Source: JAAXIE01 sp965204245 (GTDB lineage Bacteria > Chloroflexota > Dehalococcoidia > Lucifugimonadales > JAAXIE01). From it: a stretch of 64,000 nucleotides of DNA. Position numbers and translations under genes: made by a program. The stretch lies in the NCBI GenBank assembly GCA_965204245.1, contig CBDBED010000001.1, positions 620,001-684,000 on the forward strand, read 5' to 3'. The notes below the pieces were generated by a model, which was given only the letters and a program-made list of their open reading frames with translations, searched no databases and was not told where the DNA came from. Positions within the stretch are counted from its first letter, which is position 1; every line of letters starts with the position of its first letter. Positions 32,702 through 42,300 of this stretch are shown here, piece by piece.

Positions 32702-32836
32702 GGCGCCTCCCTTAGATAACGGGTTTTGCAAGGCCGGATTGTAGCTAGCGGCAGTCGGCCCGTCAAACGGGGACGGGGCCTATGATATGATGCTGACGCC
32801 TAGGGAACGTCCCCAAATCATGCAGGAGGCAGCTTC

Positions 32837-34006
32837 GTGGATGTAGAGGCGATACGGGCGCAGATACCGGTATGCCAGAGGCTCACCTACCTGAACACTG
32901 GTTGGCAAGGCCCGTCGCCGAGGGGCGTGGTGGAAGCGGTGATGGAGTGCATGGAGTATGAGAGCTTTGGCGGGCCGACGACCCGTGAGGTGTTCGCTGC
33001 GGGCCGACTGCACATGGTCAAGGCCAAGGAGCAGGCGGCGAGGCTGATCAACGCCACTCCCGAGGAAATCGTGCTTACGTCCAGCACCACCGAGGGGTTG
33101 AACATCGTCCTGAACGGGTTGGACTGGAATGAAGGGGACGAGGTCATTGTCTGCAACTTGGAGCACATGTCGGTGATGGTGCCGTCGCTCATACTGAACC
33201 ACAGGTTCGGGGTGCAGGTGAAGGTGCTGCAGTTTGCTCCGGCTGAGGAGCATGAGTCGATTCTGAGCCAGATAGGGGCGGCGATTACCCCCAAGACGCG
33301 GATGGTGTTCTTCTCGCATATCCAGTATTCGACGGGACTGCGGATGCCTGCGGAGGGGATACGGGCCCTGACCAAGGACCGGGGCATTTTGATGCTGGTG
33401 GACTCGGCGCAGGGGGCGGGGCATATTGCGCTGGATATGCGGAAGCTGGACCCGGACTTCTATTCGTTCTCGGGTCAGAAGTGGCTGCTGGGGCCGTCGG
33501 GTACGGGCGGGCTGTTCGTGCGCCGGGATATGGTGCCGCAGTTGCGGCCGGCGCGAGTGTCGAGCCGGTCGACGTCGTTCCATGACCATCTGGGGAACTA
33601 TGAGGTGGAGACGGACTCGATTGAGAAGTTCCCGACGACGAATCCGAGCCACCCGCTGTGGGCGGGTTTCGTGGATGCGGTGCAGTTCAATATGAATGCG
33701 GGGCCCACGGAGGTTGAGGAGAGGATACTCAGCCTGTCGGATGCGTCAAAGCGGCAGTTGGCGGATGTGCCGGGGGTGCAGGTGACGTCGCCGACGGGAG
33801 GGCCGGGGCGGTCGGGGCTTGTCACGTTCACGGTGGAGGGGGCGGAGCCTCCGAAGGTGGTGGACCGGATGTGGGACGAGCACAATATCGTGTGCCGGCA
33901 GGTGAGCTACCCGCCTGCGGTGCGTTTGTCTTTCTCCTTCTTCAATACGGAGCAGGAGGTGGCGAAGGCCACTGCGGCGGTCAGTGAGATAGCCAGGGCA
34001 CCTTAG
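32837..34006 (+). CDS. Class V aminotransferase (cysteine desulfurase/isopenicillin-epimerase-like)
   Basis: The 389-residue PLP enzyme reads RLTYLNTGWQGPSPRGVVEAV, LTSSTTEGLNIVLNGLDW (phosphate loop), LMLVDSAQGAGHIALDMRKLD with the PLP Asp and partner, and SFSGQKWLLGPSGTGGLFV with the Schiff-base Lys (near residue 216). It is a class V fold; the flexible loop Cys of true cysteine desulfurases is not evident, so a lyase, aminotransferase or epimerase role is more likely than IscS. Start is GTG with AGGAGG upstream. Confidence 0.87.
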   Translation: MDVEAIRAQIPVCQRLTYLNTGWQGPSPRGVVEAVMECMEYESFGGPTTREVFAAGRLHMVKAKEQAARLINATPEEIVLTSSTTEGLNIVLNGLDWNEGDEVIVCNLEHMSVMVPSLILNHRFGVQVKVLQFAPAEEHESILSQIGAAITPKTRMVFFSHIQYSTGLRMPAEGIRALTKDRGILMLVDSAQGAGHIALDMRKLDPDFYSFSGQKWLLGPSGTGGLFVRRDMVPQLRPARVSSRSTSFHDHLGNYEVETDSIEKFPTTNPSHPLWAGFVDAVQFNMNAGPTEVEERILSLSDASKRQLADVPGVQVTSPTGGPGRSGLVTFTVEGAEPPKVVDRMWDEHNIVCRQVSYPPAVRLSFSFFNTEQEVAKATAAVSEIARAP

Positions 34007-34033
34007 GGCTTCACCCTCTATACCCTGACCAGG

Positions 34034-34137
34034 GCGGTCCTTCGACTCGGTGGTGCGGGTCAAGGCAACCTCTGCGCTTGGTCGCTTGGAGGCTGTCCTT
34101 ACCCGCGCCACTACGCTCAGGATGAACGGTCTAGAGC
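34034..34137. repeat. Expanded or broken palindromic element
   Basis: The ends GTCCTTCGACTCG and CTACGCTCAGGATGAACGGTC match the palindrome at 22006-22037, but about 70 bases with their own pairing potential separate them (GGTGCGGGTCAAGG and CCTTACCCGCGCCA). It may be an element carrying an insertion, or a composite of two. Confidence 0.45.
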
Positions 34138-34178
34138 ATATGGCACATACGAAAGACGCCTGTTTTCAGAGTGATTAG

Positions 34179-34613
34179 TTGGAAGCCGTTACTGTCAAGC
34201 TGGTGGAGAGCGCCCCGGAAATGGAGGCGGCCAAGGCTATTCGTATCCGGGTGTTTGTGCATGAGCAGGGTGTGCCGATGGAGGAGGAGATGGATGAGGC
34301 TGATGCGGATGCCGTCCATGTTCTGGCCCTGCTGGGGACGCTGCCTGTGGGGACGGGGCGTTTGCTGAGGTTGGCTAGCGGGGAGGCGCAGATCGGGCGG
34401 ATGGCAGTGGAGGCGCCGCACCGGCGGGCGGGGGTGGGGAGCCTCATCATGGAGTGCTTGGAGGGGGAGGCGCGACGGATGGGGCTGGCGGAGGCGATTC
34501 TGCATGCGCAGGTGTATGTGAGGGACTTCTATGCGCGGCAGGGGTATGTGGAGGAGGGGGAATTTTTCATGGAGGCGGGCATAGAGCATGTTCAGATGAG
34601 GAAGGCGCTGTAG
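34179..34613 (+). CDS. GNAT-family N-acetyltransferase, ElaA/YjcF-like
   Basis: The 144-residue protein has AKAIRIRVFVHEQGVPMEEEMDEAD at the start, GRMAVEAPHRRAGVGSLIMECLEGEAR (acetyl-CoA-binding R/Q-x-x-G-x-G/A, near residues 75-95) and FYARQGYVEEGEFFMEAGIEHVQM, all typical of the ElaA/YjcF type. It transfers an acetyl group from acetyl-CoA to an unknown amine. Start is TTG, without a strong ribosome-binding site. Confidence 0.85.
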   Translation: MEAVTVKLVESAPEMEAAKAIRIRVFVHEQGVPMEEEMDEADADAVHVLALLGTLPVGTGRLLRLASGEAQIGRMAVEAPHRRAGVGSLIMECLEGEARRMGLAEAILHAQVYVRDFYARQGYVEEGEFFMEAGIEHVQMRKAL

Positions 34614-34619
34614 CGTTTT

Positions 34620-35696
34620 CTACACTTGGCAAACCACGCCCAACTCACCGCAGAGGTCGCGTATCCAGGTGACGACTTCGTCGTGGAGGGGGATGCCGTT
34701 GGCTTGGCGGTCTCTTTCGGCTTCGGCTTCGGCCAAGCCGGGGAAGAGGACGCGGTCGGCGCCGGGTGCGGGAGGGGTCTCGCGGAGGGTGCGTAGGAAG
34801 CGGTCCATGGCTTCCTTGAATTCGTTGGTGTCGGTGAAGGCCTCGATTTTGTAGGCGGAGACCATGTGGTTGAAGTTGGGGCGGCCGGGGAACATGCCGA
34901 AGGAACCGTCGGAAAGCAGGCCGCACATGATGTCGACGACGCAGGCAAGACCGTAACCCTTGTGGGAGCCTGCCTCGCGGGTGCTGCCGACGGGAAGGAG
35001 GCCGCCATCGGCCTTGCCGTCGGACTCGTCAAGGATGGGGGTACCATCGGGGTCGGCGAGCCAGCCGGGGGGAATCATGGCCTCGAGACGGCGGGCTAGG
35101 ACGATCTTGTTCTGGGCGACCACGGTGGTGGCGGCGTCGTAGACGAAGGGGGGTTCTTCCTTGGCTGGGGCGGCCACGGCGATGGGGTTGGTGCCCAAGC
35201 GGGGCTCGGCGCCGAAGGTGGGGACCATGCGGGGCGGGGCGCTGGTCATGCAGGTGCCTATCATGTCGCGTTGGAGGGCCATCATGGCGTGGTAGGAGGC
35301 CATGCCGAGGTGGCGACCGTTGCCGATGGTGACCATGCCGATGCCGGTGCCGTCGGCCTTGTCCATGGCAAGCTCCATGGCCTTGGGGGCGATGATGATG
35401 CCGAGGCCGCGGTCGGAGTCAATGGTGGCTGCGGAGGGGGTCTGGCGGACGACGCGCCATTGGGGACGGGGGTTAATCTCGCCGCTGTTGTAGCCGTTGA
35501 CGTAGCTGCGGAGCATGTTGGAGACGCCATGGCTGTCGACGCCACGGGTATCGGCGGTGACGAGGACGTCGGCTGCGAGGCGGGCGTCTTCGGTGGGGAC
35601 GTTCATTTTTTCGAAGATGCCAGCGACGGTCTCGCGTAGGGGTTCAGGGCCTATGCGGATGGCGTGGTCGTCTTTGACTTTGAATCGGTCCAGCAT
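34620..35696 (-). CDS. Ldh2/YlbC-family malate/lactate-type dehydrogenase
   Basis: The 358-residue protein belongs to the NAD(P)-dependent Ldh2 (malate/L-lactate/ureidoglycolate) dehydrogenase family. DTRGVDSHGVSNMLRSYV and GNGRHLGMASYHAMMA carry the family's active-site His residues, followed by GTNPIAVAAP and SHKGYGLACVVDIMCGLLSDG. The substrate is a 2-hydroxy acid or similar; context does not decide. AAGGA precedes the ATG. It converges with the GNAT gene 6 bp away. Confidence 0.88.
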   Translation of the reverse strand: MLDRFKVKDDHAIRIGPEPLRETVAGIFEKMNVPTEDARLAADVLVTADTRGVDSHGVSNMLRSYVNGYNSGEINPRPQWRVVRQTPSAATIDSDRGLGIIIAPKAMELAMDKADGTGIGMVTIGNGRHLGMASYHAMMALQRDMIGTCMTSAPPRMVPTFGAEPRLGTNPIAVAAPAKEEPPFVYDAATTVVAQNKIVLARRLEAMIPPGWLADPDGTPILDESDGKADGGLLPVGSTREAGSHKGYGLACVVDIMCGLLSDGSFGMFPGRPNFNHMVSAYKIEAFTDTNEFKEAMDRFLRTLRETPPAPGADRVLFPGLAEAEAERDRQANGIPLHDEVVTWIRDLCGELGVVCQV

Positions 35697-35721
35697 TGGT
35701 TTTTGGTCCTTATTTGCAGCT

Positions 35722-36192
35722 TTAGAGGTCTTCGGTCAGAACCTGCAACTCGTCCAACACTTCTGAGAACGTGGGGAACTGCCTGCGTTCGAGGATTTCG
35801 TGGAAGATTTCTTCGCCTGTCGCTGGGTCATATATGCGATGGTGATATTCGTCGTGGTCGCGGTGGAGGTTGTGGTACTTGAGGAGTAGGTGTTGGCCCG
35901 GCAGCCAGGCTACGTAGACGTAGGTATGGCAACGTACGCGAAGGGTGTGCCCCGAGTAGCGCGTATGGAACCATTTCTCAACTTGCAGCGCCACATTCTT
36001 TCGGCAGTAGACCCTACCGCTCAGATAGATGTCTTCGGCCTCATGCTCGAAGGAAAGGGTGTCGGGCTCGTCGGCTATGAAGGGGTGCTGGCTTAGTCGG
36101 GACTCGTGGATGTTGAGGTAGTGGTCCCATGAGTTCCAGTCGTGGGGGTCTTTTTCTGCATGGAGAGAAGCCCTTGATAAGTGGCGTACCAT
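35722..36192 (-). CDS. Putative DUF6516-like toxin of a toxin-antitoxin pair
   Basis: The product of up to 156 residues has LSGRVYCRKNVALQVEKWFHTRY, then a Tyr/His-rich segment KYHNLHRDHDEYHHRIYDPATGEE and EILERRQFPTFSEVLDEL. This resembles DUF6516-type toxins, which usually have a similar Tyr-x-Asn..His-His pattern after a predicted beta-hairpin. The N-terminal 45 residues overlap the upstream gene in another frame, so the true start may be later. It lies directly downstream of a short gene that resembles the cognate antitoxin. Confidence 0.5.
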   Translation of the reverse strand: MVRHLSRASLHAEKDPHDWNSWDHYLNIHESRLSQHPFIADEPDTLSFEHEAEDIYLSGRVYCRKNVALQVEKWFHTRYSGHTLRVRCHTYVYVAWLPGQHLLLKYHNLHRDHDEYHHRIYDPATGEEIFHEILERRQFPTFSEVLDELQVLTEDL

Positions 36193-36365
36193 ATGAGCAC
36201 CTCGGCGGTGGGGCGGATTGCGTCCAGTTCCAAGAGCGTGGCCATCTTCTTGCTGGACATTTCATAGCGGTGCTCGTATACGCGCAGCTTGGCCTCTGTT
36301 TCGGCCAAGGCTTCTTCACGAGTAAGGTAGCGGACGGGGATAGTTCGCTTCTTGACGGTGGCCAC
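36093..36365 (-). CDS. Putative antitoxin partner, short helical protein
   Basis: The 90-residue protein begins MATVKKRTIPVRYLTREEALAETEAKLRVYEHRYEMSSKKM, with the KLRVYEHRYEMSS block found in antitoxins that pair with DUF6516-type toxins, followed by WYATYQGLLSM. GTG starts at 36365 with AGGAGG at 7 bases. Its last 33 codons overlap the toxin gene by 100 bases in another frame; that tail is Thr-rich and may be only an accident of the overlap. Confidence 0.5.
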   Translation of the reverse strand: MATVKKRTIPVRYLTREEALAETEAKLRVYEHRYEMSSKKMATLLELDAIRPTAEVLIWYATYQGLLSMQKKTPTTGTHGTTTSTSTSPD

Positions 36366-36509
36366 TGTGATACCTCCTAGGCTCCAATCAACTCATTTCG
36401 TGAGCTTGTTGGGGCTTCGCCGACATTGTAGCAGGAATTCGGCATTCTCACATATGGGGGCACCGGGGCCTATTCGCGTTGCTGGCAGCCTTGGACGGCG
36501 ACGGCAGCC

Positions 36510-37181
36510 CTACTCGGCCTTGCTGGAGAGGACGGCGAAGATGGGGTCGGAGCTTTCGCTTTGGGGTGGGACGTAGAAGCCTTGGGGTTCGGTGAAGTTG
36601 CCTGCTTCCTCGAGGTAAGTGGCGATGAGGCAGCCGCGTTGCTGGTCGTTGCAGACGAGCCAGATGTAGACGGCCTTGGTGTGGAACATGCGGTTGGAGT
36701 AGAGGACGAGGAAGCGGCCGCCTGGGCGGAGGATGCGATTGACCTCGCGGAAGGTCTCGACAGGGTGGGTGATGTATTGCATGGAGACGGTGATGATGAC
36801 GGCGTCGAAGCTCTCGTCGAAGAAGGGGAGGGTGCGGTCTTGGTTGGCGTCGTAGACGAGGTAGTCTTCGAGGTCGGAGTTGTGCTCCATCTCGACGGCA
36901 TTGAGGCCTAGACCGACCATGCGCTTCTTGGGATGGTCCTTGGGCCAGTGGGAGCGGTAGCTGCTGAAGAGGTCAAGGACTTCGGAATCGGGCGGGATGA
37001 GGCGTCCGATCAGGTGGGAGACGGCGGCGATTGCCCCATCGTCGATGTGGACGAGGAGGCGGGGCTGGCGGTAGAAGAGGGGATCGCCACTTTCGTCTTG
37101 GCGTCGGAAGTGGTCACGGGAGAGAAGCTCCTCCCGGCTGAGGTCCCAGTTGGTGCTCAGGGGTAGATTGGCGACTTCCAG
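36510..37181 (-). CDS. Class I SAM-dependent methyltransferase, possible CTG start
   Basis: Only the last 137 codons (from 36920) would be called with ATG, but they lack the SAM-binding loop. The same frame is open to a stop just before 37181, and a GAGGAG ribosome-binding site lies 6 bases before a CTG there, so CTG is the most likely start (223 residues). The N-terminal part reads LPLSTNWDLSREELLSR, then FYRQPRLLVHIDDGAIAAVSHLIGRLIPPDSEVLDLFSSYRSHWP; the last segment is a degenerate motif I. SFDAVIITVSMQYITHPVETFREVNRILRPGGRFLVLYSNRMF is the methyltransferase 11 core. No catalytic partner is evident. Confidence 0.7.
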   Translation of the reverse strand: MEVANLPLSTNWDLSREELLSRDHFRRQDESGDPLFYRQPRLLVHIDDGAIAAVSHLIGRLIPPDSEVLDLFSSYRSHWPKDHPKKRMVGLGLNAVEMEHNSDLEDYLVYDANQDRTLPFFDESFDAVIITVSMQYITHPVETFREVNRILRPGGRFLVLYSNRMFHTKAVYIWLVCNDQQRGCLIATYLEEAGNFTEPQGFYVPPQSESSDPIFAVLSSKAE

Positions 37182-37270
37182 GGTTCACTCCTCACTGGGC
37201 TTGTTTGGGATTGTTTTCGGTCAAAGTGGGCTATGGGGAATGGGACGGGAAGCTTTCCAGCCATCCGAGC

Positions 37271-37303
37271 CCGTGGGTTCCCGCCTGCGCGGGAATGACG
37301 GGG
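37271..37303. repeat. Palindromic element TTCCCGC-CTGC-GCGGGAA
   Basis: A 7-bp perfect stem (37278-37284 with 37289-37295) around CTGC, in the context CCGTGGGTTCCCG..GGGAATGACGGGG. It belongs to the same family as elements at 22.1-22.6 kb and is found in many bacterial genomes. It lies 5 bp downstream of the acetyl-CoA synthetase stop, where it could also help end transcription. Confidence 0.7.
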
Positions 37304-37307
37304 TGTG

Positions 37308-39257
37308 TCACTCCTCGTCGCCGTATTGTTCTTTGAGGGCTTCGACGACGCCGGGGTCGGCTAGGGTGGTGGTGTCGCCCAAGGCGCGGCCCTCGGCTAC
37401 GTCGCGGAGGAGGCGGCGCATGATCTTGCCGCTGCGGGTCTTGGGAAGTTCGGCGGTGAAGAAGATGTCGTCGGGGCGGGCCATGGAGCCGATCTTGGTG
37501 GCTACGTGGCGTTTGAGTTCGTTCATGAGGTCGTCGGTGCCGTCGATGCCCTCTTTGAGGGTGACAAAGGAGACGACGGCTTGGCCTTTGATTTCGTGGT
37601 TCTTGCCGATGGAGGCTGACTCGGCGACGGTGGGATGGTCGACGAGGGCGCTCTCGACTTCCATGGTGCTGATGCGGTGGCCGGAGACGTTGATGACGTC
37701 GTCCACCCGGCCCAAGAGCCAAAAATCGCCGTCGGCATCGCGCTTGGAGCCGTCGGCGGTGAAGTAGATGTTAGGGTAGCGGGACCAGTATTGCTGGACG
37801 AAGCGTTCGGGGTCACCGTAGATGGTACGCAGCATGGCAGGCCAGGGACGCTTGATGACGAGGTAGCCGCCTGCGCCGAGGCCCACTGAGTTGCCTGCCT
37901 CGTCGACCACGTCGGCGTGTACGCCGGGGAAGGGGCGGGTGGCGGAGCCGGGCTTCAGGGTGGTGATACCGGGCAGCGGGGCGATGAGTATCATGCCAGT
38001 TTCGGTCTGCCACCAGGTGTCGACCACGGGGGTGCGGTCGGCGCCGATGTTCTTGCGGTACCAGACCCATGCCTCGGGGTTGATGGGCTCGCCGACGGAG
38101 CCGAGGAGGCGCAGGGTGGAGAGGTCGTGGCGGGCAGGGTACTCCTCGCCCCAGCGCATGCAGGTGCGGATGGCGGTGGGGGCGGTGTAGCAGATGGTGC
38201 AGCCGTATTTCTCGATGATGGACCACCAGCGATCGCGGTCGGGGAAGTCGGGTGAGCCCTCGTACATCACCGTTGTGGCACCGTTGGAGAGGGGGCCATA
38301 GACGATGTAGCTGTGGCCGGTGACCCAGCCGATGTCGGCGGTACACCAGTAGACGTCGTCTTCCTTGAGGTCGAATATCCATTTGGCGGTGGCGTAGGTG
38401 CCCACCATGTAGCCGGCGGTGGTGTGGACGATGCCCTTGGGCTTGCCGGTGGTGCCGGAGGTGTAGAGCATGTAGAGCATGTCCTCGGCGTCCATGGGTT
38501 CCGGTTCACACTTCTGGGAGGCGTCCTTCATCAGGTCGTGCCACCACTGGTCGCGTCCCGGCTGCATCTGGTCGTCGGCGTGGCCGGTGCGACGCACGAC
38601 GACGACCTGCTCGATGGTGGTGTCGCCGGAGATGGCTTCGTCGGAGTTGCGCTTGAGGGGGACGATGTTGCCGCGGCGGAAGCCGCCGTCGGCGGTGATG
38701 AGCAGCTTGGACTGGGAGTCCTCGATGCGGTCACGGATGGAGTCGGGGCTGAAGCCGCCGAAAATGACGCTGTGAGGGGCGCCGATGCGGGCGCAGGCCA
38801 GCATGGCGATGGGAAGCTCGGGCACCATGGGGAGATAGATGGTCACGCGGTCGCCCTTGGAGACGCCGAGGCTCTTGAGGACGTTGGCGAACTGGCAGAC
38901 CTCGCGGTAGAGGTCCCAGTAGGTGTAGACCTTCCAGTCGCCGGGCTCTCCCTCCCATACGATGGCGGCCTTGTTGCGGCGGGTGGCCAGATGGCGGTCG
39001 ACGCAGTTGTAGGAGACGTTGGTCGTGGCGCCGACGAACCACTTGGCGTGGGGCGGGTCCCATTCGAGGACGGTGTCCCATTTGCGGAACCAGCTTAGTT
39101 CGTCAGCAAAGCGGGACCAGAAGCCCTCGAAGTCACGCTCGGCCTCGTCGTATATGTTGGGGTCGTTGATGTTGGCCTGCTGGGCGAATTCAGGTGAGGG
39201 GGGAAAGGTACGTTCTTCTTCGAGCAGGGCTTCGATGCTGGCAGCCTGTTCCGCCAT
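37308..39257 (-). CDS. acs: Acetyl-CoA synthetase
   Basis: The protein of about 649 residues makes acetyl-CoA from acetate, ATP and CoA. It has YTSGTTGKPKGIVH (P-loop, near residue 260), DIGWVTGHSYIVYGPL, VDTWWQTETG near residue 420, GRVDDVINVSGHRISTMEVESALVDH, and PKTRSGKIMRRLLR near the end with the Lys that is acetylated in AMP-forming ligases. Length and motif order are typical of Acs. The start at 39257 follows GGAGG; an in-frame start 21 bp upstream is less likely. Confidence 0.93.
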   Translation of the reverse strand: MAEQAASIEALLEEERTFPPSPEFAQQANINDPNIYDEAERDFEGFWSRFADELSWFRKWDTVLEWDPPHAKWFVGATTNVSYNCVDRHLATRRNKAAIVWEGEPGDWKVYTYWDLYREVCQFANVLKSLGVSKGDRVTIYLPMVPELPIAMLACARIGAPHSVIFGGFSPDSIRDRIEDSQSKLLITADGGFRRGNIVPLKRNSDEAISGDTTIEQVVVVRRTGHADDQMQPGRDQWWHDLMKDASQKCEPEPMDAEDMLYMLYTSGTTGKPKGIVHTTAGYMVGTYATAKWIFDLKEDDVYWCTADIGWVTGHSYIVYGPLSNGATTVMYEGSPDFPDRDRWWSIIEKYGCTICYTAPTAIRTCMRWGEEYPARHDLSTLRLLGSVGEPINPEAWVWYRKNIGADRTPVVDTWWQTETGMILIAPLPGITTLKPGSATRPFPGVHADVVDEAGNSVGLGAGGYLVIKRPWPAMLRTIYGDPERFVQQYWSRYPNIYFTADGSKRDADGDFWLLGRVDDVINVSGHRISTMEVESALVDHPTVAESASIGKNHEIKGQAVVSFVTLKEGIDGTDDLMNELKRHVATKIGSMARPDDIFFTAELPKTRSGKIMRRLLRDVAEGRALGDTTTLADPGVVEALKEQYGDEE

Positions 39258-39369
39258 GTGGACCTCCGGGGCAGTCAAACTTGTCGCTGATACTCGTCGT
39301 ATATCGGTTGGGTTGTAGCATAAGCTGGAACCCTTGTAAACGTGGGGAGTAGGAGGTCACTGGGGGGCG

Positions 39370-42300
39370 GTGTTTGGCCTGTGGGTGGATAGGACATTGT
39401 GGATAGCCTTGCTAACCGTTGTGGTTGCATTTTCTCTGGCGTCGTGTATTGGAAGTGGAGAGCAAGGCGCCGTGGAACAGAGCCCCGGCGACTCTGAGCG
39501 AGGACTGCCAGCTACGACCGCTTTGCCGACCACATCCGGGCTAGTGTCTTCACCTGTTATGCCGGACGCATCGCTGACTGACAGATCGACACCAGAGCCT
39601 TCTCCCGCTGTGTCAACACCCTCGCCTGGTCGTACACCCTCGCTTGCTCCTACACCAGAGCCGCCGCCCTTAGGCAGCTTCGAGAATTGGCGGAGGATGG
39701 CACAGGAATACCCTGCCTTGGCTTCGGCATTCGAGCAACTGGGCTGGATAGAGGACGGTATCGAGGGAACAGAGGCAAGGGCCATCGGGAGCCTACTTGG
39801 AATCGCAATAGAACGCCCGCCTGACGGTGCCTCGCTCGTCTTTCTCGACTGGGTGCAGGATGGCATCGACGATGATATGGAGGCAGCGTCACTGGAAATG
39901 TTGGCTGAAATAGCTGGCAAGCCGAGTCATCTTGTCTCCTACTTGCTCTCGCTGCCTTGGGTACGTGACGGCTTGGAAGAGCAGGAGACGGTAGCGATTG
40001 TCCTACTGAACGACATAGAGGACGTGGAAGTCGCGGCGTACGCGGCGACTCTGGGTTGGATGCGGGACGGCATCGGGGATGGTGGAGAGATTGATGTCTT
40101 GGGAAGGCTGTCGGAAATTGCTGGGGAGGATGTCGAACTGGCGTTGTCGGTGATGTCGCTCACTTGGGTACAGGACGGCATCGATGGGACCGACGGTCGC
40201 TTGGTGGTTCGTTTCGCCGACATGGCGGGTCGGGATGTTGCCTTTGCACGAGAAATGGCATCCCTAGGATGGATAAGGGACGGTATTGGAGGTGATACGG
40301 AGATTGAGGCGTTTGAGGAGCTTTCCTACCTAGCGTTCAAGGAGAGCGGCCCAGGGTCGGCGGTTGTGTCCCTAGAATGGGTGCAGGACGGTATCGGCAG
40401 CGCAGTGGAGGTCGACACCATCCGGCAGATGTCTTTTATCGCAAATGAGGACTCTTCGCTGGCTCAGTCCATCGTCTCCCTTGAATGGATGCGTGATGAT
40501 ATTAACGCTTTGGAAGCGGCGGTGGTGAAAGGGATACGGAGTGTATCGGATGTTGGCATTGCTCAGGAAATCGCCTCGCTGGGTTGGGTGCAAGACGGAA
40601 TCGATGATGACGCCGAGGTCGCGACTATCGAGCGGTTGTCGTATATCTCGTACAACGATGTCGTACTCGCAGCATCCTTGATCTCTCTGGGGTGGGTACA
40701 GGACGGAATCCACGGTGAGGCAGAGGGTGACACGATAAAACATCTGTCGCATCTGGCGAACGAGGACATCGGACTTGCGCAGGTTGTGGTCTCCCTAGGA
40801 TGGATGCAGGACAACCTTGACGCTCTGGAGGAGGGAGCCGTCAACTCGATACAAAAGACAATGGGAGCTGAGCCCCCTTGGGCCATTCTCTCGCTGAGAT
40901 GGGTGCAGGACGGGATAGATGATGATACGGAAGTAACGACCATACAGCATTTGTCCTACGCCTCATTGCAGGACATTTGGATTGCGCAAGCAATGGTCTC
41001 CCTGGAATGGGTGCAGGATGACACCGATATTCTTGAAGCGGAGGCACTTGCATTGCTGGGAAGGACTGCGTCCCTTGATCCTGTAATAGCATCATCCGCG
41101 CTCTCATTGGGATGGGTACAGGACGGGATTGATGGAGAGTTGGAGGTTGACGCGCTCGGAGAGTTGTATGAAGTCTCGTATAGGGATGCGGAGGCAGCGT
41201 TGGCGATTTTGGCGATGCCGTTCTTGGAAAGCGTTGAGCCTCCGGACGTTGCTGCCATGAGGAACCTCCGCTTGATGGCGGGCTCGGAGTCGGGGGAGAT
41301 GTTCCAAAGGGTGATGGCCTCGCCCTTGGTGAGAGGTGGAATAACCGACGAGCTGGCCCCAGTAGTCGGGATACTGTCCGGCCTAGCAAAGGCAAACACG
41401 AGCCTGATCGATGCTCTGCTGGACCCCAACCGCGTCTTGGTGGAGATGCGCAATATCAGCTTGCCCTTCTCGGGGGAGGTGGCGCTGGCCATCATACGAA
41501 CGAGGGAGGGGGTGCCCCGCTCAATGGATATCTTGGAAGGGGCGGTGCGCAACATTGAGTCGATGATGAAAGCGCCCCTGCCGACCCGGTACATCGGTCT
41601 GCTGTATGGGGACGCGGTGCCCCGGTATTCGAGTGGAGTGCATTCCGGCACGCATATCGCCATTCGACCCGAATATGACGTCGATGACGATAGCGAGGAA
41701 TCGGAGGCGGCGGGACACCTCATTGCTCACGAACTGGCGCACTACTACTGGACGGGTAGCGCGGACTGGGTTGACGAGGGCGTTGCTGAGTTGGTGGCGA
41801 CTCTGGTGGAGCATGATCGGGCAGGCCACCCAATTGAGGCTAGGAATTGGCCTTGTCCGTCGATGCGCACTATCGCGGAATTGGAGGCGCTTTCACCTAC
41901 ACAAGACGACGATGCATTCCCTTGCAACTATTCATTGGGTGAGCGTTTCTTCTTGGACTTGCTTCGCGGTCACGGGGAGGAGCAGTTCCTTACCGGGCTC
42001 CGGGAACTCTATGCCATGTCGCAGATAGAGGAGGATGATGCCAGCGGTTATTCTCGTGTCAGTTTAGGGGTAGACCACATACAGGAAGCCTTTGGCTCAG
42101 ATGATGGGACGACCGACGAGGTTATTGCCCGTTGGTACGAAGGCACTGAGCCATACGACCTATCGCACCTCGTTCTCAGCCCCACGGACTCGAGTCTACC
42201 CGGCATTAATGGGCGGGTGGAAAGGGCCTACCTATCCGGAGAGGACATCGTCGGCTGGAGACTGTTCACATTGGAGTACTCTTACGAGTTGTCGCAGGGC

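Noticed and set aside
36933..37166. Plus-strand 77-codon frame near the methyltransferase
   Set aside because: Antisense to the newly recognised 5' part of the methyltransferase gene.
38313..39098. 261-codon plus-strand frame inside acs
   Set aside because: Antisense to a well-conserved acetyl-CoA synthetase; high GC explains the open frame.
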